A DNA stretch of 64,000 nt from Marinobacter sp. F3R08. Its GTDB lineage: Bacteria; Pseudomonadota; Gammaproteobacteria; Pseudomonadales; Oleiphilaceae. Both the position numbers and the translations under genes were made by a program. The notes under the pieces were generated by a model that saw only the letters and a list, made by a program, of their open reading frames with translations, was not told the DNA's origin and did no database searches. Location of the stretch: positions 186,001 through 250,000 of the forward strand of contig NZ_JAHKPI010000020.1 of the NCBI RefSeq assembly GCF_018860425.1, given 5' to 3'. Positions within the stretch are counted from its first letter, which is position 1. Every line of letters starts with the position of its first letter. Of this stretch, positions 1-7,971 are shown piece by piece.

Positions 1-874
1 CTATCAAGTAAGCCATCAGGGTTACCTTGAGAGCCCCGATCACAGACAGTTTAAATGTCTCAATAGACAAACCTTTGAAACAGGCTGCCAAGACAAGAAC
101 ACCCAACGCACCGAATGCTGCGGACTCTGAGGGGGTTGCGAATCCGGTCAGCATCATGACTACGATCATTATGATTATGCTCAGCATTGGCAAAATATCG
201 CGAGCCAAAAACTTCAGCTTTAAAGCCCATGGCACGGGCTCCACATCGTATGCCGGCGCAGCATCAGGATTCCATTTAGTCTTGAGCCAAATGGTGACCA
301 CATAGAACCCCGCTAATATCAGGCCTGGAAGAATCCCACCGATCAGCACATCACCGATATCAATCTTTGCCAACGTCGCCAATAACACTGCAATCGCGGA
401 TGGAGGAATAATGATGGCAAGGCCACCCGTTCCCAAAATAGGTCCTATGGACATATACCGCTTATAGCCACGGCGCTCCATTTCTGGCACCAGCAATGAG
501 CCCAGCAAAGCGGTCGAGCCCATCGAAGAACCACTAAGCGTAGAAAAGGCCGTCCCACCGACTACGGTCACGTAAGACAACCGGCCAGGCACGCGCCCCA
601 TCAATTGGTCTATAGCATTGAACATTCTCATGCCGAGACCAGTTCTGAAAAACAACTCGCCCATAAGAAGAAATAGAGGAATAGGAACCAGCCCAAAGGA
701 AGAAAGGGCTCCGAATCCATTATTGAGGACCTGGGTCAACCCCGAGTCGCCCCCCATGAAAACCCAGGCGCCAACCAAATTCGCCCCTATAAAGGCGAAG
801 GCAACCGGTGCGCCAAGCAACATCAGAACCAGAACAACAGAAAGAAGGAAAGCCAGTGCTTCAAACCAAGCCAT
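1..874 (-). CDS. dctM: TRAP transporter large permease (DctM family), C-terminus off-window
   Basis: My reading of the minus strand gives an open frame from an ATG at 874 that runs off the left edge (about 291 codons seen; the family is about 425 residues). The product is very hydrophobic with several membrane helices and begins MAWFEALAF. It has the Gly/Ser-rich stretches of DctM proteins, such as FSTLSGSSMGSTALLG and IIPPSAIAVL. In TRAP systems this subunit is the Na+-coupled channel for carboxylates. It starts one base after the stop of the small permease and is the last visible gene of a leuC-like/leuD-like/dctPQM operon. The substrate is therefore probably a dicarboxylate handled by the adjacent hydro-lyase, which is inference. 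Confidence 0.9.
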   Translation of the reverse strand, partial: MAWFEALAFLLSVVLVLMLLGAPVAFAFIGANLVGAWVFMGGDSGLTQVLNNGFGALSSFGLVPIPLFLLMGELFFRTGLGMRMFNAIDQLMGRVPGRLSYVTVVGGTAFSTLSGSSMGSTALLGSLLVPEMERRGYKRYMSIGPILGTGGLAIIIPPSAIAVLLATLAKIDIGDVLIGGILPGLILAGFYVVTIWLKTKWNPDAAPAYDVEPVPWALKLKFLARDILPMLSIIIMIVVMMLTGFATPSESAAFGALGVLVLAACFKGLSIETFKLSVIGALKVTLMAYLI

Positions 875-875
875 A

Positions 876-1394
876 TCAAACGTCCCCGTTTTCGGCGCTA
901 TGGAAAGGCGTCTTGGAGAAAATAAAACGTGTGAACTCCACGGCCATTAACGAGAAACTAATTGGATAGGTAATCGTGAAAATCCACATTGGGATGAAGT
1001 AAAAGCGAACGTCGTAATCACCATCCTGAATATTGGAAATAACCAGCTCTAAACCTTTCCACGCCAACACCAGCGAGATCCCCGCACAGATAAACATAAC
1101 TATCCGAGATAACGCACTCAGCAGTAACGGAGGAAGGCGGGTTATCGCGATTTCTACGAACACATGCCCTTTTTCACGAACCAACCACGGCGCCCCCAAC
1201 AAAGTAAGGTAAAACATTGAGTATTCGGTTGAAGTAAACAACCAGGCCGGCGGTTGTGCGCCAACGTTCCTAATTAGAACCGACAGAACCACGGCAATCA
1301 TCAACCAGATCAGCATCAATCCAGAGATCACTGCCAGAGCATCGACGAACCTGTCGTAGAGACGAACAACGGGAGACATAGGAGTACTCGTCAT
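876..1394 (-). CDS. dctQ: TRAP transporter small permease (DctQ family)
   Basis: A protein of about 172 residues with four predicted membrane helices. It has the DctQ pattern of a first helix followed by an amphipathic region (IRNVGAQPPAWLFTSTEYSM) and a positive loop before KGHVFVEIAI. DctQ forms the membrane complex with DctM. The ATG at 1394 is preferred to the in-frame TTG just upstream (1397). Another in-frame ATG at 1379 is possible because no strong ribosome binding site marks either one. It lies between the binding-protein gene (41-base gap) and dctM (1-base gap), so the three form a complete TRAP set. Confidence 0.9.
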   Translation of the reverse strand: MTSTPMSPVVRLYDRFVDALAVISGLMLIWLMIAVVLSVLIRNVGAQPPAWLFTSTEYSMFYLTLLGAPWLVREKGHVFVEIAITRLPPLLLSALSRIVMFICAGISLVLAWKGLELVISNIQDGDYDVRFYFIPMWIFTITYPISFSLMAVEFTRFIFSKTPFHSAENGDV

Positions 1395-1435
1395 CAAAAT
1401 TGGAAATAGCCCAGCCGAAGCCGGGCGAATCCGGA

Positions 1436-2446
1436 CTATTTTGCAGCTGGCTTATTGAACTTTTCGACCAGGTCATCATAGTGCGTCAAGCCATCTGGAT
1501 GCTGCTCCATGCGAACGCGCATCCGATTCAATGACGCATCTTTCGCCGCCTGAAGGTAACGGGCGGCCGCATCATCTTTCAGAACAACCGGAGTCATACC
1601 ATTGTCCACGAGCTCAGACTGCTGCTCGGCGGAAACACTGGCAAACTTTTCTGCGCTTTCCCGCTCGTGCTCAATCGCAACGCGCTGCAAGACTTCTTTT
1701 GCGTCATCCGTGAGCTCATTCCAGCTATCCAGGTTAATGATCACACCCATATCGGTGGAGTAAAATGCAGGATCGATGCGGTAGTTCAGGAACTTGTCCC
1801 AGTTCAGGTCGCTCATACCAATCTGAGTCCAACCAGTCGCATCAACCACAGTCCGCTCCAGAGCCGAATATACGTCGGTGGTCGGCAGGCTTATCGGCTG
1901 AGCCTTCAGGTAGTCGGTGAAAAAGGCGTCGTATACTGGATTACTGCGCAGACGAATACCCGACATATCAAGGCTTCCGTCATCATTCAGCTTTGGCTCA
2001 TTAATGGTGTAGAGGTTGTAGTTAACACCGCTATCGAACCATCCGAGGTAATACACACCCATTTTCTCCTGGTGAATTTCATTCAACAGGTCGATACCGC
2101 CCGACTCACGAGCATAAATGGCGTTGGTGTTGGAAGAAATCAGTGCGTCGCGTTCAGGAATCTTTCCCGCATAAAAGCTTGCCGCTGTGTAAGCCATGTC
2201 AACCACACCATTTACAACTGACTGAGGCTGTTGCGAGAGGCCAATGACTTCGGGGCCGCCAAGAACACGGATTTGTATGATTCCTTTGCCTTCTTCGTTG
2301 ACCTTCTCAACAAAATCCAAAAAGCTCTGAGAATAAATCAGGGACGAGGGGAAGGCGTGAACTGCTTTGATCTCCTGCTCTGCCATAGCAACTGCAGAGA
2401 AAAGCATGGACATTCCAGCAGTAATAACAATATTCTTAATTTTCAT
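1436..2446 (-). CDS. dctP: TRAP transporter periplasmic solute-binding protein (DctP family)
   Basis: 336 residues with a classical signal peptide (hydrophobic stretch, likely cleavage after AMA at about residue 22). The body has DctP-family features: the GIQIRVLGGPEV-like stretch near residue 60, the MSGIRLRSNPVYDAFF segment, and SLPTTDVYSALERTVVDATG, where family members hold the substrate-binding loop. The Arg in GIRLRSN is at the position of the carboxylate-binding arginine of the family. It delivers an organic acid to DctQM. It lies 57 bases after the LeuD-like gene in the same direction, which ties import to the hydro-lyase. The ligand cannot be read from sequence. Confidence 0.9.
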   Translation of the reverse strand: MKIKNIVITAGMSMLFSAVAMAEQEIKAVHAFPSSLIYSQSFLDFVEKVNEEGKGIIQIRVLGGPEVIGLSQQPQSVVNGVVDMAYTAASFYAGKIPERDALISSNTNAIYARESGGIDLLNEIHQEKMGVYYLGWFDSGVNYNLYTINEPKLNDDGSLDMSGIRLRSNPVYDAFFTDYLKAQPISLPTTDVYSALERTVVDATGWTQIGMSDLNWDKFLNYRIDPAFYSTDMGVIINLDSWNELTDDAKEVLQRVAIEHERESAEKFASVSAEQQSELVDNGMTPVVLKDDAAARYLQAAKDASLNRMRVRMEQHPDGLTHYDDLVEKFNKPAAK

Positions 2447-2503
2447 TGCAACCTCTCGTGTTTGTTTTCTATCGTAATGAAAGTGGGCCTCGTGCCGCCC
2501 GAT

Positions 2504-3109
2504 TTACCCCTGCCAGGGGTACTGATGCAGATAATTTTCTCTGAAACGTTTTATCTTTGGCGTCTCTGCCATAGTCAGGTCGATGTCGTCCCATCCATTC
2601 AGCAGCTTAAGCCTCCAGGTCGGGTTGATATCGAACGGAACCTTAATGTTGCCAAGCGTTATGCTTTGTTCTTGCAAATCCACGGACACTTGACGCAACT
2701 CCCCGCCCAAAGCCGAAAGTAGATACTCACAGTCTTTTTCAGAAACCAAGGCAGGCAATAGCCCATTATTCACGGAATTCGAAGCAAAAATGTCTCCGAA
2801 ACTCGGCGCTATCACGCACCGAAAGCCAAAGTCAGCCAGTGCGTAGACAGCCGCTTCCCGAGACGAACCTGCACCGAAGTTGCGTCTGGCCACCATAATT
2901 TGTGAGCTCGATGCATCTACATGGTTAAGGATGAAGTCTTTCTGTGCCCCCGAATCTCCAAAGCGCAGGTCATGAAGTAAAAAGCCACCGTATCCGGCAT
3001 CCCGGGACTCTTTCATGAAACGGGCAGGAATCAGCTGGTCGGTATCGACGTTCTCCAGCGCCATCGGGCACGCCAGTGATGACAGTTTGTTGATAGGTTT
3101 CATGGACAA
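2504..3109 (-). CDS. LeuD-like hydro-lyase small subunit (3-isopropylmalate dehydratase family)
   Basis: 201 residues, the usual length for LeuD. The swivel-domain motif NVDTDQLIPARFM is present near residue 20. The loop that reads NFGCGSSREHAPWAL in leucine-biosynthetic LeuD reads NFGAGSSREAAVYAL here, so the Cys and His positions are both Ala. That divergence, with the context (TRAP transporter, C-C lyase, amidases, no leuA or leuB), suggests a paralog hydrating or dehydrating another dicarboxylate such as citraconate, an alkylmaleate or dimethylmaleate. The ATG directly follows the stop of the large-subunit gene with no gap. A leucine-pathway role cannot be excluded without a genome-wide check for a second leuCD. 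Confidence 0.85.
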   Translation of the reverse strand: MSMKPINKLSSLACPMALENVDTDQLIPARFMKESRDAGYGGFLLHDLRFGDSGAQKDFILNHVDASSSQIMVARRNFGAGSSREAAVYALADFGFRCVIAPSFGDIFASNSVNNGLLPALVSEKDCEYLLSALGGELRQVSVDLQEQSITLGNIKVPFDINPTWRLKLLNGWDDIDLTMAETPKIKRFRENYLHQYPWQG

Positions 3110-4507
3110 TCAGCTCCGCAGATTTCGAATATCAGACAAATGTCCTGTTAACGCCGCCGCAGCGACCATCACTGGCGACATTAGATGCGTTCGCGAGCCG
3201 GGCCCTTGTCGTCCCTTAAAGTTTCGATTCGTTGTGGACGCACAACGCTCTCCGCTGGCAATGAGATCACCATTCATACCCACGCACATCGAGCAACCCG
3301 ATTCACGCCACTCCAGCCCAGCGTCTGTAAAAACCTTATCCAAACCCTCTGCCTCGGCCTTAACCTTGATCAAAGTTGAACCCGGCGAGACGATTCCTGG
3401 CACCTTGGACGTCTTACCCCTCAAAACATCTGCAGCCGCCCTAAGATCTTCAAGACGAGCGTTCGTACATGAACCAATGAAAACCTTATCAACCTGAATA
3501 TCCGTTAGCTTCTGGCCGGGAGTTAACCCCATGTAGTCCAGACTGTCCTGGATCTGGCGGGCGCTTGAGACAGAATCAGCAACAGCAGGGTCAGGAACAA
3601 CGCTATCAATCGGCAGAGCTTGTTCCGGCGAGACTCCCCATGTAACGGTCGGTGCGATATCTTCGCCATTTAATACAATTTCGCGATCAAACTCGGCATC
3701 ATCGTCGCTGCGGAGAGTTCGCCAGTACTCGACTGCGAGTTCCAGATCCTTGCCTTTCGGAGCATATGCCCGCCCGGAAACATAATTAATTGCTTTTTCA
3801 TCCGGAGCGATCATCCCGCAACGGCCGCCCCCTTCTATGGATAAATTGCAAAGCGTCAAACGAGCTTCAATGCTCAATTCCTCAACCACGTCACCCGCAT
3901 ATTCAATGGCGTAGCCACGTGCACCATCAGCTCCCAACTTTGCAATCCAAGAAAGTGCAATATCCTTGGCAGTTACACCAGGAGTTAAGGTTCCGGACAC
4001 AGTAATGCGCATCCGCTTTGGTTTCGTTTGCCAAAGCGTCTGCGTAGCCAAAACATGCGCCACTTCCGAAGCACCTATTCCGAATGCCAGAGCACCGAGT
4101 GCTCCGTGTGTAGATGTGTGGCTATCACCACAAACCATCAACAATCCAGGCTGTGTAATGCCTTGCTCAGGGCCGACTACATGCACAATCCCCTGGCGCG
4201 GATCATCCAAACCAATCAGCGTCACGTCATGGCGACGTGTATTGTCGATCAGCTGTTGAATGACACTTCGAACTTTTGGCTGAACTGCGATTAGGTTGCG
4301 GCTATTGGTAGGTACGTAATGGTCGGCAATGCCGATAGTGCATTCGGGATGGAGAACTGGAAGGTTTCTTTCAGCAAGCTTATTAAACGCGTGAAAAGAA
4401 CCCTCATGAGCCAAGTGTCGGTCGACCCATAACAAGCTTTGACCTTCTTCATTCTGGCAAATTTCATGGGCCTGCCAAATCTTGTCAAACAGTGTCTTAC
4501 CTGCCAT
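3110..4507 (-). CDS. LeuC-like hydro-lyase large subunit (aconitase superfamily, 4Fe-4S)
   Basis: 465 residues, the normal LeuC length. It carries the three cluster-ligand cysteines of the aconitase superfamily: GSCTNAR, then the CSMC pair in ESGCSMCVGMN. The C-terminal substrate region FKGRQGPGSRTHLMSP is also present. The N-terminal HEVTSPQAF motif of typical LeuC is HEGSFHAFNKL here, another sign of a paralog. With the small subunit it would add or remove water across a dicarboxylate double bond (maleate-type to malate-type). AGAAGGGC lies just before the ATG at 4507. It heads the leftward operon, and a candidate GntR operator lies about 90 bases upstream. Confidence 0.88.
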   Translation of the reverse strand: MAGKTLFDKIWQAHEICQNEEGQSLLWVDRHLAHEGSFHAFNKLAERNLPVLHPECTIGIADHYVPTNSRNLIAVQPKVRSVIQQLIDNTRRHDVTLIGLDDPRQGIVHVVGPEQGITQPGLLMVCGDSHTSTHGALGALAFGIGASEVAHVLATQTLWQTKPKRMRITVSGTLTPGVTAKDIALSWIAKLGADGARGYAIEYAGDVVEELSIEARLTLCNLSIEGGGRCGMIAPDEKAINYVSGRAYAPKGKDLELAVEYWRTLRSDDDAEFDREIVLNGEDIAPTVTWGVSPEQALPIDSVVPDPAVADSVSSARQIQDSLDYMGLTPGQKLTDIQVDKVFIGSCTNARLEDLRAAADVLRGKTSKVPGIVSPGSTLIKVKAEAEGLDKVFTDAGLEWRESGCSMCVGMNGDLIASGERCASTTNRNFKGRQGPGSRTHLMSPVMVAAAALTGHLSDIRNLRS

Positions 4508-4600
4508 TGCCCTTCTCTCATTCTGTGATCGTTTTGATCCGTAGATCCTTGTCAGCCGTTACCGCCATGGGCCTATCGGGCTGTCTTTTATTGTGATCAT

Positions 4601-4615
4601 TAAATGTATTATTTA
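4601..4615. promoter_or_regulatory. Candidate GntR operator, copy 1
   Basis: TAAATGTATTATTTA is a perfect 5-5-5 inverted repeat (TAAAT, five bases, ATTTA). It sits in an AT-rich stretch upstream of the leftward leuC-like operon. Its first 13 bases recur exactly at 5562-5574, before the rightward operon and the regulator gene. Binding by the adjacent GntR protein is inference. Confidence 0.6.
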
Positions 4616-4708
4616 CGATACAGATGAAGGTATAACAAGATTTCAGATGATGTCAACTGTCACTGATTAGATGAAGTTCGTTTTTACCTGACCGGCTCCC
4701 TACAGCGC

Positions 4709-5500
4709 TCAGGTCTGATCTGGCGCCAGGGGCTGCCAATACCGGCCGTCCTCACCATCGGCACGACACAAATCGATTTCTATGCGGTAGCGGTCCGGGC
4801 GGTACAAAGCATGGAGATGCTCCACACCCTTTCCTTCTTTATCGTAAACCACTCGGGTCAACGAGATTAGCGGCGACCCCACAGCAACACCCAGTGCCTC
4901 CGCGACATCCTTATTTGCCAGAGTGGCGGAGATGCTTTGTGTGGCGTGATCCAGATGGACACCACTGCGCTCAAGCAAGTTAAACAGTGGTGTTGTTGCC
5001 AACTCATCTTCGTTGTAACTGATAGCTATGCGCTCTGGAACATGAGTAGTCAGGTATGAAAACGGCTTTTCCTCAGCCAGTCGCACCCTTATAGACCTCT
5101 GGGTGCGATCATTCCCATTCAAACGAAGCCGCTCACGGACGCCCTCCGGAGGATTCCCGTAGCCAAACTCCAACAGGCGAACGCGCGAGTTTTCTCCCAT
5201 TTTCGAAATGTTCGGAAGCAGGTTGGATACACTCGCAGTCATCACCGTGGCTCCAATCGGCTGCTCACAGACCAGAGTTCCAACACCTGGCTTTCGCATT
5301 ATGAGCCCCTCAGCAGTCAGGGCTTCCAGGGCTCGACGCACCGTCACACGCGACACCTGATGCTCATCCGCCAACTTGAGTTCCCCAGGGATTTTCGTAC
5401 CCGGAGCCATGCGCCCGCTAGAAATAGCATCTTTCAACAAAAGGAACAGCTGATGAGACTTCGTGCCACCAGGGCCGCTCACTTGTAAGGATGTCGCCAT
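4709..5500 (-). CDS. GntR-family transcriptional regulator with UTRA domain (HutC/FarR type)
   Basis: About 263 residues. The N-terminal winged helix (residues about 15-85) has the GntR pattern PGTKIPGELKLADEHQVSRV and TVRRALEALTAEGLI. A C-terminal UTRA effector domain (about 105-245) contains the conserved PLISLTRVVYD and YRPDRYRIEIDL strands. The ATG at 5500 follows TTGAGG at a good distance. An earlier ATG at 5560 would add 20 unsupported residues and run into the putative operator. Such regulators are usually repressors released by a pathway metabolite. The gene lies between two catabolic operons transcribed away from it, so it is the likely local regulator of both. Confidence 0.9.
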   Translation of the reverse strand: MATSLQVSGPGGTKSHQLFLLLKDAISSGRMAPGTKIPGELKLADEHQVSRVTVRRALEALTAEGLIMRKPGVGTLVCEQPIGATVMTASVSNLLPNISKMGENSRVRLLEFGYGNPPEGVRERLRLNGNDRTQRSIRVRLAEEKPFSYLTTHVPERIAISYNEDELATTPLFNLLERSGVHLDHATQSISATLANKDVAEALGVAVGSPLISLTRVVYDKEGKGVEHLHALYRPDRYRIEIDLCRADGEDGRYWQPLAPDQT

Positions 5501-5561
5501 ATGATCTACCTCAAGGATTACCCGGCCATCAACACTTGACAGCTCACAGGAATAGCACATA

Positions 5562-5576
5562 TAAATGTATTATTAA
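5562..5576. promoter_or_regulatory. Candidate GntR operator, copy 2
   Basis: TAAATGTATTATTAA repeats the 13-mer seen at 4601-4613 and keeps the dyad with one mismatch. It lies in the divergent region between the GntR gene (start 5500) and the rightward catabolic operon (start 5638). It could serve autoregulation and control of the operon. Confidence 0.6.
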
Positions 5577-5637
5577 TAGAACAGGAAAACAGTCAAACAA
5601 GAACCGAGAACGTCTTCACTCAAGAAGAGGATTTCCA

Positions 5638-6195
5638 ATGCCGATGTTACAGGTCAACTTGCTGTCGGGCTACAGCGATGCACTGAAGGGACGCTTATCC
5701 AAGGCTCTCACGGCAGTAATCGGAGGCATCACCAAAGCCAAGCCGGAAGCCATTTCCGTTTGGATTAACGAATTCAATAGCGAAGATTATTCCCGCGGCG
5801 GTGAGATCAGAAAACCAGGCAGTGGCACAAAAGACCCCTCGCTTTTAGTACAAAGCTACTTGACGGCTATGGAGCAGCGCCAGCTCGATACAGCACAAAG
5901 TTACCTAAGCGACAATTTTGTAATGACTTTCCCCGGAAGTGCCGAGTTCTCCTCTCTGAATCAATTAGTAGAGTGGTCTCAGAGCCGTTATCGCTTTGTT
6001 CAGAAGACACTGGATTCCGTTACCGTTGCCTACGAAATGGAAGCTATTCAAGTCTTCGTCATCGGCACTCTGGCTGGCGAACTGCCGGACGGGAGCGCCT
6101 TCAAAAACGTTCGTTTCATCGATAGATTTGAAGTTCGGGATGACGTTTTGGTGCGCCAGGATGTCTGGAATGATCTGGCTGAGATCCGGCGATGA
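5638..6195 (+). CDS. Fusion protein: 4-oxalocrotonate-tautomerase-like domain plus NTF2/SnoaL-like domain
   Basis: 185 residues from the ATG at 5638, which follows AAGAAGAGGA. Residues 1-60 look like a tautomerase-superfamily subunit: the chain begins Met-Pro, so removal of Met would expose the catalytic Pro1, and the segment AISVWINEFNSEDYSRGG matches the end of such domains. Residues about 65-185 have the alpha+beta pattern of an NTF2/SnoaL-like cone fold (SLLVQSYLTAMEQRQLDTAQ, then FVMTFPGSAEF and a C-terminal sheet). Both folds handle keto-enol or isomerisation chemistry, so the fusion may isomerise a pathway intermediate. First gene of the rightward operon. The exact reaction is unknown. 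Confidence 0.75.
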   Translation: MPMLQVNLLSGYSDALKGRLSKALTAVIGGITKAKPEAISVWINEFNSEDYSRGGEIRKPGSGTKDPSLLVQSYLTAMEQRQLDTAQSYLSDNFVMTFPGSAEFSSLNQLVEWSQSRYRFVQKTLDSVTVAYEMEAIQVFVIGTLAGELPDGSAFKNVRFIDRFEVRDDVLVRQDVWNDLAEIRR

Positions 6196-6278
6196 GACAC
6201 ATCAGAAATTAATCACGTTCCACGGATCCAGATACATCCGCATCACTCCAACATGGTCAATAGGTCAATAAAACAATC

Positions 6279-7175
6279 ATGCTTCATACACATTCAATCA
6301 ATGCTGACACCAGCCTCAAAACCCGACTGCAGGGCCCTGACATTGTAGTGGCTCCCGGCGTTTACGATGCTCTAAGCGCATCCTTGGCTGAACAGGCGGG
6401 TTTCAATACGGTTTATTTGTCCGGTGCCAGTCTTGCCTACACCAAACTTGGACGCCCCGACATCGGGCTCATGAGTTTAACTGAAGTAAACGACACGCTT
6501 GCCCACATTCGTGAACGTAGTGATATCTCGATCGTTGTCGACTGTGACACGGGGTTTGGTAATGCACTAAACGTCATGCGAAGCGTACGCTTGCTAGAAC
6601 GTTCTGGCGCGAATGCAATTCAACTGGAAGACCAAACCTATCCAAAACGGTGCGGTCACCTGCGCGGTAAAACTCTGGTAAGCAAGGGCGAGATGGTAGG
6701 CAAAATCAAGGCCGCCCTGGATGCAAGGTTAAGCGATCAGACTTTGATTATAGGTCGAACTGATGCCATAGCGACCGAAGGTATCGAGAAAGCTCTGGAA
6801 CGCGCTCAGGCTTATCATGAAGCAGGAGCCGATCTGATTTTCGTGGAAGGAATCCGCTCGTCCGACCAGATTGACCTCGTTATGGGTCTTTTCAAAGGAA
6901 AAACACCCGTGATGGCGAACATGGTTGAGGGGGGAGACACTCCACTTCAAGATGCCTCAGCGCTTCAAAACATGGGGTTTTCTCTGGTGATATTCCCAGG
7001 AGCGCTGGTGCGTGCATTCACGCACATGGCATCCAATTTCTTTGACACTCTCAAGCGCGACGGTACGACCAATAATTTCCGGGATCGGATGCTGGATTTC
7101 CAGCAGCTCAACGATTATCTGGGCACCAAAGATATGCTGGAATTAGGGCAACAATACGAAGACTCTTCACGCTGA
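6279..7175 (+). CDS. Isocitrate lyase/PEP mutase superfamily C-C lyase (methylisocitrate/dimethylmalate lyase-like)
   Basis: 298 residues, typical of short members of the superfamily. The metal/substrate motif VDCDTGFGN (near residue 88) and the gated-loop motif EDQTYPKRCGH (near 115) are intact. The catalytic Cys of PKRCGH marks a lyase of the methylisocitrate or 2,3-dimethylmalate lyase kind rather than a phosphonomutase. Such enzymes split a 2-alkylmalate-type acid into a 2-oxoacid and a carboxylic acid. Here the substrate is plausibly the product of the LeuCD-like hydratase encoded across the GntR gene. No prpB/prpC context is present. No strong ribosome binding site is seen. Confidence 0.87.
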   Translation: MLHTHSINADTSLKTRLQGPDIVVAPGVYDALSASLAEQAGFNTVYLSGASLAYTKLGRPDIGLMSLTEVNDTLAHIRERSDISIVVDCDTGFGNALNVMRSVRLLERSGANAIQLEDQTYPKRCGHLRGKTLVSKGEMVGKIKAALDARLSDQTLIIGRTDAIATEGIEKALERAQAYHEAGADLIFVEGIRSSDQIDLVMGLFKGKTPVMANMVEGGDTPLQDASALQNMGFSLVIFPGALVRAFTHMASNFFDTLKRDGTTNNFRDRMLDFQQLNDYLGTKDMLELGQQYEDSSR

Positions 7176-7208
7176 AACCGGAACTCAACAGAATTCAGGA
7201 ACGCTAAC

Positions 7209-7886
7209 ATGATTACCACAGACAAAACTGCAAAAGAAATTTTCCACGAGGTGATGCAAAACCCACAGAGGGTTCCTTTTGGATTCGGCAAAAAAGCGGT
7301 ACTGGTTAACGTAGATCCACAAAAGTCCTACACACGCACAGACTTGTACAAAACAGCCTACGAGACAGATCCTCGTCAGCTGGAGTACGTAAACGAGCTT
7401 GCCAAGCGATTCCGTGCTCTGGGGTGGCCCGTTGTATGGACCCACGTATCCTTCTTGGACTCGGCGGAAGACGCAGGTGTATGGGGCACGCGCACCGACA
7501 CTCCCGACTCGCTTCAGAATATTAAATATGGGTCTGATCGAGCTGCTTTCGACGAGCGCGTTGACATAGACACGGCCAAGGACGTGATCTACACCAAACG
7601 GATGCCTTCTGCGTTTTTCGAGACCCCATTGCAGTCTCTGCTGGTCTGGCATCAGGTCGACACCGTCATCATTACCGGTGGATCAACCTCCGGCTGTATC
7701 AGGGCAACTGCAGTTGAAAGCCTTTCGCGCGGGTACCGAACTATCGTCCCTGAGGAATGCGTCGCGGACAAGCATGAAAGTTACCACTACGCCAACCTGA
7801 CAGACCTGCACCTCAAATACGCCGACGTGATGAAGGTTAATGACGTCCTGAACTGGCTGGACGAAACGGCCGCACCGAAGGACTGA
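7209..7886 (+). CDS. Cysteine hydrolase, N-carbamoylsarcosine amidase-like (isochorismatase superfamily)
   Basis: 225 residues. The isochorismatase-fold catalytic triad is visible as Asp36 (VNVDPQ), Lys130 (YTKRMPSAF) and Cys163 (GGSTSGCIRAT), with the usual Gly-Gly-Ser before the nucleophile. The family hydrolyses carbamoyl or simple amide groups (N-carbamoylsarcosine, maleamate, ureidoacrylate). In this operon it sits before two PuuE-like ring hydrolases, so it is a good candidate to release ammonia from the half-amide or carbamoyl product of ring opening. Its start follows AGGA by eight bases. Substrate is inferred. Confidence 0.88.
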   Translation: MITTDKTAKEIFHEVMQNPQRVPFGFGKKAVLVNVDPQKSYTRTDLYKTAYETDPRQLEYVNELAKRFRALGWPVVWTHVSFLDSAEDAGVWGTRTDTPDSLQNIKYGSDRAAFDERVDIDTAKDVIYTKRMPSAFFETPLQSLLVWHQVDTVIITGGSTSGCIRATAVESLSRGYRTIVPEECVADKHESYHYANLTDLHLKYADVMKVNDVLNWLDETAAPKD

Positions 7887-7971
7887 GCGGACCTGCTGAT
7901 TCTGTACGCGGCGGCCCCATCCAAGGACATGGTCGCCGCTATGGACTCACGGAAACAAGAGGCTGAATGTT

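Noticed and set aside
2504..4507. Straight annotation as leucine-biosynthesis leuCD
   Set aside because: No leuA or leuB nearby, altered signature residues and a catabolic/transport setting make this unlikely, though not excluded.
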